Shown here one piece after another: positions 36,951 to 50,900 of a stretch of DNA of 64,000 nt. The notes beneath the pieces are model-generated. The model had not been told where the DNA came from. It made no database searches and worked only from the letters and a program-made list of their open reading frames with translations. Location: the NCBI RefSeq assembly GCF_022539315.1, contig NC_066313.1:26387059-26451058 (forward strand), read 5' to 3'. The stretch is from Serinus canaria. Taxonomy: Eukaryota > Chordata > Aves > Passeriformes > Fringillidae. The translations under genes were made by a program, and so were the position numbers. The stretch's first letter is position 1. The number at the start of each line of letters is the position of its first letter.

Positions 36951-39900
36951 AGCCCAGTTTAAATTAAAGTGCTCTAAGTTAATATTATGCCACTATTTGA
37001 TCCAAAAAGTTCACAGAGGAGAGTTTTTCAGTTGAGCTGTTTCTAAAATCCAGAGATCTACTGGCTTGGTACCAGCCAGGTCACTTAATGTTTCCTGTGC
37101 CTCGGGAAAACACCTGTGAGAATTAAAGTTCACCTTCTCCCTGTGGTCCTCAGTTATCAAATACCCCACTGGAACCCCAGGCAAGTGGGTGATAGGCAGA
37201 GCAGTCCTGTAGCTATACTGTGGCATGCAGGGCTGGGGCTAGCCTCTCTCTGTGTTACTTGATTTGGGCAATTGCAAGGATGACATAAAGTTATTTTTGT
37301 TTCACCTTTGCTGATCTTATGCCAAGAACAGCTTGGAGAACCTTGGCATGACTTGTACAGCAACGATTACTTCTGTGTAATTGCTGCCGCACAAAGTCTC
37401 TTCTCAGTCAACTGTTTAAACTATGGGTGATCACAGATACTTAGATTCATTGCCTTCTGCTATCTTTATTTTTTTTTTATTCATAAATCAATAAAATCCT
37501 TATCTGCATGGATTGTGTACATTGTAAAGAGGAAAAAATCTCTCCCAAGTTTATTTCGTTTGTAAAGCCCTCTGCAGGCCTGACATCTGTTTAACATAGT
37601 GTATGTTTACAGTACAACTTAAATGGTTAAGAGTAATAATTACATTTAAAAATATACAGATGTCCTCATTCTGAACAAAATTCATGACTATATCAGATTA
37701 CAAACCTTATCCCAATTCTTATTCACTATACCTCTGTTTTTCCTAAATGCCTAAAGAAAGAGGATCTTGTGGTTCCTCTGCAAATTAATAACTGAGCTAT
37801 CCTTCTTACACTATCTTCTTGGACCATCTCTTCAGAAGTATTCTGCATGTTCCAAGACTCTACATCAATACATATAAAACTACAGTAACGGCTGCTTGAC
37901 GTGATATTATTCTAGGAATACTCTATGACTTTGTAAACACAGATTGTGTGATAAAGAGAATCTCAATTGAAAAATCAAAAGGTCATTCTTGTTCATTCTA
38001 TATTGAGATGAAAGATGAAAAAATGGTTGAATAGAGCAGTACAGCTGCAAGTTTTGCTGGGCTGCTGTGATGCAAACTTTATTCAAGATGGCTAAGACCC
38101 AGAAGATGCAGCAAAGTTGATAGGAACGTCTAGGCTGATAGAATACAGGCTGATAAACACACAAAGACACACTGATGGGTTTATGTGTTTCTAAATACAT
38201 AAATAAAGGAAATAGCTGAATATAAACATGTGTTTATAAATTCAGAAATATTAATCACTGAAATACAAAAATATGAGCAATGGTGGTGTCTGATTCATAG
38301 TTCTCAGTAGAAGGTAGGGTGACAAACACCCGTGGTAAGGACAATTGGCTGAAAAATTGCTCACCTTTGAAAAAGGAAAGGGAAGAGTTGAACTTGGGTT
38401 TCCTGGATGTCAGTACAGCAGTCCTCTTTTTTTGTCTCCTGAGTACAGTTTGAGCATTGGCTCTTCCTAATGGTCTTACCATGTGCACAGTAATATGGTT
38501 GGGAAACTTACCCAGCTGGCTCGCTCAGTCAGGACAGACTGAAGACAGAAAATCAGTGTAGGTTTTTAAAAACACCCTTGATATGTATGTCAGTAAGTAT
38601 GTCAGAAAATTTAAATACCACTGAAAATTAACTGGCCCAAGAATACAGTAGGCTTGCAAAACTGGGTTTTTAAAAAGTGGTGATCTAAGACTACATGATG
38701 CAAGTTTTAGCAGTCAGAATATTCATTGCTAATAGTGACACTTTCTGATAGAAACATGAAGTCCTTTTGCCTCGGTGCTTAAAAAACTTAAAATTGTTGG
38801 AGATAATGGTGGAACCTGAGGTGGAAGGTTAACTATCCCAGCTTGTTGTGACTTGTTCTGAAATAAGCAGTGATAATTTCTGCTGGAGAGAGAACCCTGG
38901 GCAAGTTATACACAGGTGAGAATACATTCATTTTTTCCTGTGTCTGTACATAAATTTTGGTGTACACTGTAATACTGAGAAGCTACTAATAAAAAGTTCT
39001 TGTAGTTGTCACCTCTTACTAATCTCTCTCTCTCTAAAATAAATAATAGAATTTTTCTTTCTGTCTCTCCAGAAAGCTCTTTGCTGTTTTCCTCTAAACT
39101 CTGAAGACAAGATCCCTTGATACTGGTGTTCCAGACAGAGCTATTAGATCTGAGCCTCCAGACAGAGAAATTGAATTTACAAGCTTGACGTTGTAAGGCT
39201 TCAAAGAGCCAAAGGGGGGGAGAGAGACTGGCATGAAATAGTACACTTCTCTCAGTTTCACTTTTGGGAAATTAAATAAACATTTAGAAATAAAATCATG
39301 AAAGCATTTTTTAAAATTAGATGTGTAAGCATTAGCTGTTCATTACATTCTCCCACTTGCAAACAAATTGTAGCAAAGTATCATTTGTCTTCCAAGAGTG
39401 TGGAGGCAAGGATTAATTTAATGTTTGTTAGGAAGTCTTAGATCCATGGAGAGAAGCTATGAGAGGTGTCCACAGATCATTATCATAATTTTATATATAA
39501 TAATGTTGTGTTCTTTCTTTTTGCTGAGGAACAATTATTCAGAATCCACATCCTCCACAAAAGTGGTCACAGCTAATTATTATCTATTTATTGGCTAGTG
39601 AAGCTGAGATTTTTTGCTGCATTCAATATTGCACAAGAAGTAAATGACTGAGCAAGAAATGAAGCTGGCAAGAAATTAGGCATGTGCAAGGAACACTTGA
39701 AATCTTTCTGATGTAGTTTTCACCTAAGTGCTTCCTCTTACTGTTTTCTTAGCAATGTTTCCGTAGCTAATGGGTTTAGCTCAGAAAGAGGTTACAAATG
39801 CTAATGGTAGTTTTGTGCTCTCCTTGATTCCTTGCAGAAGAACACAGAGGGGGGTGCTTTGTTTGTTTGAAATTGTTGCCTTTAGCTTTGTAGATAGTGA

Positions 39901-41259
39901 AAGAGGAAAATATGCTGTCTTCTGAAATTTTAGGAGCAGTCTGCCTTGATCCTTTGTAATTTGGAAAGGTAATACCATGGAGTCTCTAGCAAGACTCTTT
40001 AACAATATTGTCTGACATAATCAAGGTAAGCAACAACAAAAGGGTTGAGTGATTTGATTAAAATTTGCTATTCCCAGTCACTTTGTAATGTTTGTTGCCT
40101 TGACTGTTGTGGTGGTGCTTTTTCACTGCCAGTCTGCTGTTTCAGTAGAGTTTTCTTGTTTACAGAAATCTAAGTGCATTCCTGTGGTACACCTTAGGTC
40201 TGTATTTTCAATGGTGGGAAGGGAGATCCATGGATAGGTTATTTTTAAGAGTACTTCCTTTCACTATGTAATATATTTTTCTTTAGATGGCTACAGATCT
40301 GGTAGGTTTGGTCTTAGCAAGGGTACATTATGAGTATTGAATCTGTTAAAAGCAAGAGAAAATCAGACATCACTTTAGTGAAGGTTTGAGAATGCATTTC
40401 CAGGTTCAGCATTTGTTTTTCCCTTTGTAAGAGAGGGCAGCTCTCTAAAAAGTGATATATCAATGAAATAACCTCTTGCTCATCTGTATTTATTCTCCTT
40501 TTGAGGCCTTGTCTTTGCTCTCTTCAGTGTGTAAGTCAAAACAAGGCATGACACCATTGCTAACACTGCAGGTTTAGCCTGCTATCTGAACATCAAGCCA
40601 GGCTTGTTCTGCTTCACTAAAGTGGCACCCACAGGAAAGGGGCTCTAGATCTGGAACTTATCAGGGTTTTTTGTTTATGCTTAAGACAAGTATACATGTG
40701 ACCTAGACTTCAACTTTTACTGTGCTGACACTATAGGAAACACTTTCCTTGTCAGTAAGCTGATCTGTCAACACCAGAAGTAGTCCTAGCTAGTGGCTAC
40801 TTTTTGACCGATTCTGGTCACTTTGGTTAGATGGGCTCTAGGAGGATTGCCTTAAACAGCTGAAGCCTCTAAGTAGAGGAATTTCTCAACAACCAAAGTT
40901 TAGATGATCTGCAGCAGAATTCAGTATCACATTGTTGTCATTTTATGACAGTGGCACACCCACAGCACCATCTGTACACGCTGTCTCTCCTTATGCCCTG
41001 AGGTTTGTGTTGTGTCCTGAGGAGCTCTCAATACAACTGTTGTGAGACAAAGAACATCACATATACCCTTCCCTTACTAAAACACTATGCATGCCTTCTG
41101 CCCCAGGAGAATCAAGCCTCTGAGTCATGCAGTGATTGCAACCCCTGAAGAGATATGTCCTTTTTTATTTTAAGGTCTTGTAAGTCTATTAAATCTCTGG
41201 GTTTAAGTTTGTTATTTGCATCTCCCTGTACAAGTCTAGGGAGATAAGAAGAGAAAACA
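36951..41259. other. Presumed CASR intron 1, unrecognised stretch
   Basis: AT-rich, no named repeat or exon. Confidence 0.5.
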
Positions 41260-42540
41260 GTGAGTTAGTTGCACTTGGGATTCTCGCCAGTCTTTGCGGG
41301 ATGGAAAATTCCTTCCTAATTCCATATCTGACTTTAAATTTGACCCTCAGCATGTGAGCAAGTTAGACCAACATACGCACTTAAGAAAAAATAGATCCTT
41401 CGTGTCCTAGCAGGACACTGGTGCAACTTTTTCAGGGTCTCAGTCTAGCTGCTGCCAATCAGTGAAGCTTTGTCTTCCTTCAAGCATCCTAGAGCGTGCT
41501 GGTAAATTGGGCATCAGAAAAAAGAGCAGTCCTCTCCCTCCTGCAGGCTGTCCACAGAAGCCTTGAAACATGAGATTAAGTTATGGAGTTATGTCAATGC
41601 AAAGCCACGAGGAAGATGGGTATGTTGAGCACAGCACAGAAAATCTCTGGTGCCCAGGGGAGAGTTTAGTTTTGTACATGCCAATATTAGTGCTCAATCA
41701 TACATTTAAACTGTCTTCTTCGCTGCTAGCTTTTGTGTTTGTATTAGCTTTTAACAAATGTGGCTTCATTTTGCAATCTAGAGGACTGATTAAAAAATAT
41801 GGAATAGGTTCATAATGAGATTGATCTCTGGGTGGTGTCTTTAGAAAATACTCCTCTCATTGATACTATCCCTTAAACAAAACCTTTAAGATCTATCCAT
41901 AAACTAGTCTTGAATCTATTAATTGCAACTTTTAATCTGGTCAATCATATGCCTTGGACATGTCCATATTGTAGTCTATATAGTTGTCTTTATCTAGTTC
42001 ATCATTTCATGAAAAGAACAGTGGGGCTTTTTAAAAGTATGGTTTGAATTAATAATATTTTATCCTCATTGATTTTTAGAAAGACTGCTGTCTCAATTAA
42101 TTTCATTATTGTACCCAGACTGATATTGGGGTATGGTGCCTATAATTTCTTGGGCCTTCCTTCTTTAGTAGTTATTTAATAACTGCATACACTTGCAGTT
42201 CTCTGACCCTTTGAAATTTTCCCATTTTTCCATGAGTTGTTCAGTATCAACACTAGTGATTCGGAGAACTCCTTATTTAGTTTATGTTAGACTCCAGGCC
42301 TGTTGATTTGAAAACATTTAATTTTAGCAGATCTCGTCTCACATCTCCTTTTATTACCTACGGTGAATTTTGTTGGGCTGACGTAATATGGGATGATACT
42401 TTCTACAGCTTCATTCCAAGGACAAAACAATGTGCGAAGGACAAAATGTTTATTCGATATTTCCGCCTTTTTTGGATTGTCATTTACAGTTTTATCACCC
42501 GCATCAAGCAATGGGCTCGCGGCCAGTCTCAGGCACATTT
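41260..42540 (-). mobile_element. Ancient CR1/L2-type LINE remnant with ORF2 reverse-transcriptase traces
   Basis: On the minus strand, 42287-42538 is open and reads KAEISNKHF, which fits the linker between endonuclease and reverse transcriptase in CR1-like ORF2. Farther along, near 42140-42160, NYR is followed within a dozen residues by PIS, as at the start of the RT domain. At 41944-41994 the translation is DKDNYIDYNMDMSKAYD, matching RT motif A (VDVVYLDFSKAFD type). Stops and shifts break the frame throughout. Toward 41260-41370 the + strand has GATTCTCGCCAGTCTTTGCG and GGAAAATTCCTTCCTAAT, which resemble a LINE 3' region I recall from turtles and other amniotes. The spacing is shorter than in an intact element, so deletions are likely. 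Confidence 0.65.
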
Positions 42541-44479
42541 TATATTTATAAAAATATCATTTTTGCCTCTTTATCTCTGTTAACTATTTAGTACTTCCTT
42601 GGTCTTATAAACCACCTTCATAAATTCCCTGCATGTTTAGAATCTTAGCATTTATTAATGGTTTTTATTTTCCCCTTCCTTCAATACTACAAAAAAGTGG
42701 TTTTTAGTATTTTTATTGCCAGCTTTTTTTTTCAGACAGCTTCTGGTTTAGTGTAAATATTTTTGTGACTAGAAGTGCGTTTTTGGTCCATGACTAGATA
42801 AGCTTAACACTTTAATTTACATTTCCCATTTGATTTTACACTACCAGAGAGTGGGAATGATGATTGTCAAAGTTTGTCCTATTTCAAGCTCCAAGCCCGG
42901 TTGAAACCAGCCCCCTCTTACTGGTTGATATTCTGCTTGAATATCATAATTGTAACCACATCACCATTACTGGTACCAGGCAATTACCAGATGAAAGCAA
43001 ACATTAAAAATTTCTAGTCCATCAAAAACAATTCTGTGGCTGAGCTGATTGAGCTCCCACAGGGAAATTTTTATGTTATCACTAGAGCCCCAGGAAACTT
43101 AAAAATCATCTTGTTGCTGGCCACTTGATGGGTACAGCAATTCCTTCTCAACACATTTTTTTCAAGTTAGCAAGGAAATTGTAATAAGAAGCAGACAGGA
43201 AACATGAGTAAAAGGTTATTAGGAACAATTCCAGTGAGTTTCCCAAAGGAAGCATGAGAAGTTGCCTGAAAATCCTTGAGTTTTTTTTCCTCCCACTGGC
43301 TGTTTGTGCTTGCTCCATGCTGTTTGCTGCCCCTGCTGTTGTGTTGATAGAAATGTTTACAGGGCTGTGATATAAATAGGAGCACCAAGACTTAATCAGA
43401 CATTAAAAATGTTACCAGTGAGGATGTGTTCTGATTTACAGCAGAATCCTCTGGAACTTTTATCAGCCAAATATCTATTCTTGCAAGTTTTAATATGAGA
43501 TGTGAATAAAACAGAGGATATGTTGTGCCAATCACCAAGGCAGAAAACTAAAATAGATGTAGGTTGTCCTTTACACGGTGGCAAGTATGGAGTGCTTCTG
43601 TGACCCCAATGAGCAATTCTGGCTCCAGCATAAGGAGACTGTACTCTGAGATGATATAGGATTTCCACTCAGAGAGGAAAGGGGGGAAACAAAATCAGGT
43701 ATATAGCTGGGATCTTGTTGGGAGCTGTTTAAAAAAAGACCATCCAAAGGGAAGGCTGTCGTTTCCACTGTGAAATAAATTTTTTGGCTTGTCACTTTAG
43801 GTGAAGGGAAATCTGGTTCATCCCCTGGTCTTGCACTCTTCTTGTTGCTGAAGAACAGATCCCAAAAGGAAGAGGATCCTCACCTTTTGAAACTTACAAA
43901 ATGGTCTCTATTTCTTTCTCTTTTTCTGAGATTTTCTGAGGCAAGGGGTAGTATTTCATTCTTTGAGTGGTTTATAGGATGCCAGGAAAAAAATATGGAA
44001 TAATTCAAAAGAGGATAGGATGGTTTTCTTTGAGTAGGTAGCAAGATTCCTCCCAGGAGAGGAGAAAGTATGGCTAAGAAATGGTGAATGGACATTTGGC
44101 TAGTGGTATTAGCTGCTTCCTTTGCTCTTCCTGAAATAGTCACTCTTGTCACCTGCCTTTCCTCTCACCTTTTCTCCCACTCACCTTTCCCCTCCCACTT
44201 ACATAATGAGAGCACCCATTCTCTCAGCCCTTACTGAGAGCTAAGTGGGGATGGAGTGAAGCCCTATGGGTAGGGGGCTGACTGCTGTAGAGGAAAGGAA
44301 GTGGAAATGCTCATCCAAATCTGGCCCTCTTCTGGTACTCCTTCAACCGACACATTAATCCTGCTATCCGCAGAACTAGTCAGCATAATTCCCCATTATA
44401 AATAAAACTACAGACATAAATATCTAGTCAAGGTAGAAAATATGGGTTTGGTGGATTGCCTGGTCCTTGCAGCTCTTCT
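42541..44479. other. Presumed CASR intron 1, unrecognised stretch
   Basis: Nothing supportable. It may hold further decayed LINE sequence upstream of the ORF2 traces. Confidence 0.5.
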
Positions 44480-44821
44480 GCTTCTCGTCGCTATCTCGTC
44501 ATGCTCGATGTCTTCTAATTCGAGTATCTGTATCGCGTCGGCACTCTCTCGAGTTCGCAGCGAGGTACTCGGCTAGCGAGCGTGTAGAGCGCGTCATGCT
44601 CGTGAGCGGAGAGGGAGCGGAGAGGGAGCGTCGAGCGTGCGCGCGAGCGCTTAGCGTCCAGGGATCGCGTAGAGGCGAGGAGAGTGCGAGGATGCTGCGA
44701 GGGCGCGGCGAGGAGAGGTCTCTGTCTCTGTTCCTTATCGCTCGTCTTCATCTGTCTCTTCTCTTCTAGTTCTATTATCTTCGCTCATTCTCTTGCTGGC
44801 GTCTCTTTCTCTCCTTCTATG
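44480..44821. other. Anomalous CpG-dense low-complexity block
   Basis: A pyrimidine-rich start (44480-44520) gives way to about 200 bases very rich in CGCG, GAGCG and TCGTC words. It then becomes purine-rich (GGAGAGGGAGCGGAGAGGGA near 44605) and returns to pyrimidines after 44718. CpG density is as high as in the promoter island, yet the words look like a corrupted TCTTC/GAGAG simple repeat. Flanks are ordinary AT-rich DNA. It may be uncorrected sequence across a hard repeat or a real degenerate satellite. The frames at 44467-44769 (+) and 44515-44751 (-) are not genes. Confidence 0.7.
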
Positions 44822-44915
44822 CTCTTCTCTTCTCTTCTCTTCTCTTCTCTTCTCTTCTCTTCTCTTCTCTTCTATCTCTTCTCTTCTCTTCTCTTCTTCT
44901 CTTTCTTCTCTTTTT
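44822..44915. repeat. (TCTTC)n pentanucleotide array
   Basis: About ten pure copies of TCTTC to 44872, then an interruption and more copies with drift. The minus strand reads as a Glu/Arg/Lys-rich periodic frame (44735-44974), which is produced by the repeat. Confidence 0.95.
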
Positions 44916-47900
44916 TCGACTTGCTGAAATAAGCACAATAGAGTTGTTTCTTTATCATGCTCCTGCTCCTGCATTTTTCCAATCCAATTAGGCCATTACC
45001 AGGGCTAAATGAGGCATAGAGCCTCCAAAAGTCACACCGTCGTCCCGGAGATGAAGCACGTAGAGCTGCAGAGCTGGCAGGCAGGCAGGCAAGGCGGCTG
45101 AGTGTGACCCCAGGTGTTTTTCTGCTCCAGAAAGATCACCTTCAAAAAGGAGTGAGGGGGAAGTCAATCAAATACTATTTTTTCAAGTGCTGTGTTAACG
45201 AGAAGTGGCCACATTGTGGTCAGTTAACACAGCTGTGTTTCTCAGGGATGCACAGAGGAAGTGGGTGGTCATGGTGTCTTCTGATTTCTGGACCATGTAG
45301 CAGAACTGGCCATGAAGACCATGAAAGCTTTCAAGCATCTTCCAGTAGTTCTGGTATTAGTTTTTTTCCTTGCTGGTCAAGAACTCCCTCCCTGCCCTTA
45401 GGTCTGTAGTGGACAATCCAACTCTCCTGACAGACAGCTGGTATTCCAGCATCCAGGCTCCCTGTCCATCTTAGAGCCTTCAATCATTCATATCCTGCCA
45501 GTCTGTGCAATAAAGCAGGGTGCTCTTCAATTTTTTCCATGGCACAAACCCTGTATTTGAATCTATTCCCAAGCTAGTGGGAACTCTGTGTTGGATATGG
45601 AAATGATGCAGAGGAGGACGTTGTTTCTCCTGAAGCTCTGAAGTTCTGGTATTCCTCACCAATTATGCTTAAATTATGAACTGGAAAAAATTATGTTATA
45701 ATATATTACACAATGGGAACAGGCCCTATTTGGAAAGGCAGAGAACACAAAGCCTAGCAATTCAGTTCATTAAAGCCTGGGATCCCCTGCTTTATTTCAG
45801 AGAGGAGCTGTGCCAGAAAAGAGGCTAATTTTCCATGATATGCTATTTCAAGAACATAAGGTGTTATGTGCTGGAAGAAAAATTACACATGCCCTCTTAT
45901 GAGTTTTATTTTTGTACAGTGAAGATAATGGATGAAGTCCTTTGCTGTGAATACAAATTATTTTGGAAGTTAAATAGCTTTGCTTATCCCTACTTTCACT
46001 TGAGTTCTGCTGTCTTTACTCTCACTGAGCAATACCTTAGTTACCAGCTAAATCATATGAAAATTCCTGAAGAATGTGGTAGTAATAATACTAAATTCAC
46101 CAACTAAATAAATCTAGAAGTGAGAAAGATACAATTCCTAGCCTTTTTCTGGATTAAAAGCATTATAGTGGACCTGTTGAGATAGATGTACTCAAAAGGA
46201 GCCCACACTTGAGCATTATTACACATGTTCCTTTGGATTTAGCTATTTGAGGTGCTAGTCTAAAAAGAGCATGCTCTTCATCTGGGCAGTCTCCCCAGCA
46301 AGTGCCCTGCTCCTGGTCTTCCTCAGTGTCAAATTCAGCTGAGTTGGTTAATTGCATCATCACAGCAGTTTAATTTAAACTGGAGAAACAGGATTAAAAA
46401 CAGGTTAATTTAAACAGGAGAAAGCTAAGGTGAGGACTCAAGATCTATTTTGATGACTCCTGATGACCTCCAATAGTGATGCAATAAAAAAAATCACAGT
46501 GACATTGTGTATCATTGGTGATTGTATCAGCTGAGGAGAGTGAAGGGAAATTTCAATAGGGGAATATCTTGTTCATTGGAGTGTTTGATTTTGGTTTGGG
46601 TTTTTTTTTTCCTTTTGTAAGATTAAGGCTGGTTTTCATGAAACTTTTGCTGTTTGCTTAGGACATTAATCAACTGCTAGCTAGGGGAGGTAGACATGCC
46701 CTTTATTAGACACTAGCCCTATAATTTTCTAACAGAGCATTTTTGAAGCAGGCATCACTGGGTACTGCTGGAGGCTGGTTCTTATACTGAATGGACAGTG
46801 ATTTGTATCTGGATGGCAATTTCCAGCATCCTCTTATATTATAGGGCAGATAACATGCATCTGTAGGGTTCAAGATGAAATCTGTAAAAAAATTGAGAAA
46901 AGTGTTTACACTTGTCCACTCCATCTTTTAAAAAATCATTGTGGAAAGTTTGATTCCTACAAACTTGTAAATAATATGATGTATCCCTGGAGAGGGCAGG
47001 GGGTGAAATAGGGGAGAGCAACACTGACTGTTTGCAGTGGTGTTACTACTTGCCAGTGCTGGCTGCATGTCATAGATCTGTGGTATCATCTTACTGATGT
47101 CTGCAGCCACAAAGTGCAGCCCCACAGGCCCGGGCAGCATTTCTTGGGTGAATAAAGTAAATAATCATAACTGATAAACAAGTTCTTGCATATCACATTG
47201 ATCTTCCAGCCTGTTGCATAGGCAGATGAGGGTCACTGTTCCTGTTCCAGGGGTCAGTGTATAGAGTATAGTATTGTATTCCTCTCTGTGCCCCATTCCA
47301 TGGGACATGCTAGCACAAGCCAGATCTGCAAAGAAAACTCAGCAAAACTTGCCTTCTCTCACTGTAGGGCTAGAGTGGGACATGTGCCTGTCTGTGCCCA
47401 TAACTCACTTCTCCTCACTCTTGCAGTTCTACTCTTGAATTTCTTCTGTGCCTTTCACTGATCTGTTTCAATGATTTATGGGTTTAGCAGAGTTTCTGTC
47501 CTTGCTAGAGTTCAACATTTCTGATGACCTTTCCAAGACTCCCTTTACATTCAATCTCTTTTCTTTTCCTGGGGACCCTATTCACTCCTGCCTTCTCTAG
47601 CAGGAAGAGGTTACACGTCGTGTACAGGCAAAAGAAATACAAAACTAGACAAGAATGTTTTGGTATTAGAATGAAAGGAGGAGAGAGAAGAAAACTGGAG
47701 AAGGAACAATAATTATTCCATTCAGAAAATCATAATGAAGAGAAAATAAGCAATGGGAAAACGTAGAAAAAGAAAAAGACAAAAAAAGAAAAAGAGAAAG
47801 GCAGCCTGTGACAGTAGAGAGCTAAAAATATAAAAGAAAGGATTAGGAATAAAAAAGCCTCAAAAATACATAAGGATTTATTAATAAATCATGTTGGAGT

Positions 47901-50900
47901 CAGTATAAAAAGAAATTATCCAACACAAAGGAAGTGTTTATTTGTTTTTAATGACAGTATAAATGAGAAAGGAGCAATCAGCCAGAGGCCACTTAAGCTT
48001 CTGATTCAGCAAACCAATAAGTACATAGTAAGCTTTTAGAATCTACTAAATTTCATTAAAGACAAGTCTCACTAAAGCTGAGCACATACTTAAGTGTTTT
48101 TTCTGAATTGGATTTATGTTGAAACTGGCTCAGAATTATAGTTGTCCTTATTGTTTGGTTCACTGAGGATTCTGCAGGGAAAAAAATGTTTATAAAGCAT
48201 TTTACTTCAAGCACAGATGTTTTTTTAAAAAAATCAAGTAAAATTAAAATAAATTACTAAGCAAAATATGTTTTCCCATTGGAAGCAATTTGACAAAGCT
48301 GAATGTGAAAAAGTGTTCAGCTCTCAGATCTGTATTTTATTTTTATGCTAGAGAAAAGCCTGAATCAGCCTTGATTCAGCTGATACTCAGTTTGACATCT
48401 GTTGACATAGATGAAGCGTAGTTCCAATAGGTTTCTATAATTATTTCTGGACACTATTACAAGTTGGGAAGCAAAGTCTCATAGTAATTGACATATGGGT
48501 GCCAAGCCAGGCAGGATAAAGAAACAGGTATGATGTCAAGTGTCCTTCCCCACTACAGCTGTGGGAGAGCACCACTTCCAACAAACCCATACCAAATTGT
48601 AATCAGAAATATGTTATCCCAGTTTATTTAAAAGTTCACTTAACAGACAGACTGACTTTTCTAGGGGCTTGCACCTAATGCTGATTGATCATAGAAGGTT
48701 TTGTAAATAAGAATTTTGCCGATACAAATCAGATTCTTCTCATGTTTATTTACATGATCTGAGCTTATTTGCTCTTGCTGTTTTGCAGAGGAATAATAAC
48801 AAATTGGTTGAATAACTGAGAGAAATACAGAAAGATAATTATGCATTGCCTTATTTGAGAATTCTTTTTCTGTTATTTCATCTGCCCTGACCTTTTGGTT
48901 TGCTAACCAGCAGATCTAATGCTGGCCAATCAAAAAGTGTGACATCTCTTTTGAATAACACTCCACTGAATTGTGTAATTTTAATTCTAACTACTCACAA
49001 ATGACTGACTGCTTTGGTACCTCCGTGACCCCTCCTCTGTTCTTTTCTGCCTCACAATGTAGAACAGAAAAAAAAAAGCAGTTCAAGATGTCCTATCCTA
49101 GTGACCAGTCCTTCTATCCTATTATTTCTAAAGAAAACAAAGAGAGACAAAAATTAGAGAGAAATGTAAAGTATAGAGCATCCAGGAGCTGATAACAGCA
49201 ATAGTTCCTCCTTATTCTTTCCAGACAGACTACAGCAATGCAGTTTTATAAACTGTGCTCTTTGACTGGCATTTTTTTATATTAAAGAACTAAGCTGAAG
49301 AGCCTTTTAATTTTCTTGTAGAAAAGCTCATCTTTAAAAAATTTGGTTTATGCAAAGAGCATAACACAATCAGGTTGTTTCTTTGGGCATGCTGAGCAAG
49401 GAAAAAGGATTTTGCTAGGGGGATTCAGTCCTTTTGTCAGCCCCAAAGATGTTTTTGTAAGTGAGGAAGAAGATAGATTAGAATCTGGGAAAGATGAAGA
49501 AACTTCCCAGTTGCCTATCCAGGGTCATTTTGCAGTAGTGAGCTTCACTTGTGTGGGCTGTGAACACAGCACCTGTTAACACTGCTTTGTGTCCTAAGGC
49601 CAGACACACAGAAAAGATAAATCCTGCAAATCAGGAACTAATTTGGTTAGGTGACACTTGCTGGCAAAGCTCCCGCACTGGATGTCCAGGAAAGACTTGC
49701 TTGAGATGCAGGAATGTACATATGATGTGCAGGAATGCTAGGTGCCCTGAAAGGCAAACAGGGTGAGTGCATGGCTGTTTCACCTGCAGGCAAAATCTGA
49801 ACAACTCAAGTTTCACAAACCACATCCCAGGGCCATTTGGATGCACCATGCCACAGGACTGGAGATTTTCTTCATTCTCCAGAGTATCCCCCTGGTATTC
49901 TTTCTCTATCTGTTCAGAAGGGTCTAGTCACATCCCAAAAATATAGGATGGGGTAAAGTATCTGTGACTGAAATGTACAGTCATTAGCATGGATAGCATG
50001 GTTGAGACTTTCTTTAGGAATAAGAAAAGTCAGAGAAATCAAGTTAATAAAAAAATGTTACCTAAGCAAAGTATTTCACTTCCTATTTTATTGCAGCTCT
50101 TATGGGTCTCCCTTGATCTCTTTCATATATAATGACAAAAATCATTCAAACTACCAAGAAGCCTTTAGATTGGTATTGTATCAAAGGCATCTTTTCATCC
50201 ACTGTAAATTGATAAAATAATGGGCTTTTTAAGAGGCAAGGTAGGAAACAGCCAAGTTAGCAAACCATGGCAGAGCAACAGAAGGTCAGAATCTGCAACA
50301 CAGAGAGGCAAAACAAGACACCTTTAAGATGTAGACAAGATGGATTCCCTGGTACTTATAATCTCTAAAACTGAGATTGCTCAAGGGTCCAATGCAGCTC
50401 CCAGCCATACTACTGGGTTTATGGCAGTTTCCCAAAAGGCTACAGATGGGCTGCTGTGGCTCTGGAACTCCCTAGGACTTGGAAATCCCTCCAAGCTCAC
50501 TTGTTCTGCATGGATCCTCTTTGGTGCTGTAGCTCTTCAGTATATCTTAGCAGTTCTTATGAATTTGTTACAGGTTTCTTGTCCAAGATGACTTGATAAA
50601 CTTACGCATTCCACTGTTCCCTTGGATACGTGCACACATGCACTTTTCACACTTGTATTGAAGAAGGCATAGGAGTGGAAAGATGAGAAGTTGTAGAATT
50701 GTCTTATTCCCTTCCAGTATTTGTTTCAGAGATTTGTGATATGGCTTGTAGAAATGAGCCTTAGCTCTTATTGCAGAAAACACTTAAGGCCTTCACAGAA
50801 GCAAAAGCAGTCACGCCTGTGAGGTCCCTGGAGCTGCTTCTCATCCTAACAGCCACACCTGTGAAAAAATGACTCCAAAGATGTAAGTCACCCTCCACAT

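Noticed and set aside
44735..44974. Glu/Arg/Lys-rich minus-strand frame resembling a charged coiled coil
   Set aside because: Produced by the TCTTC array.
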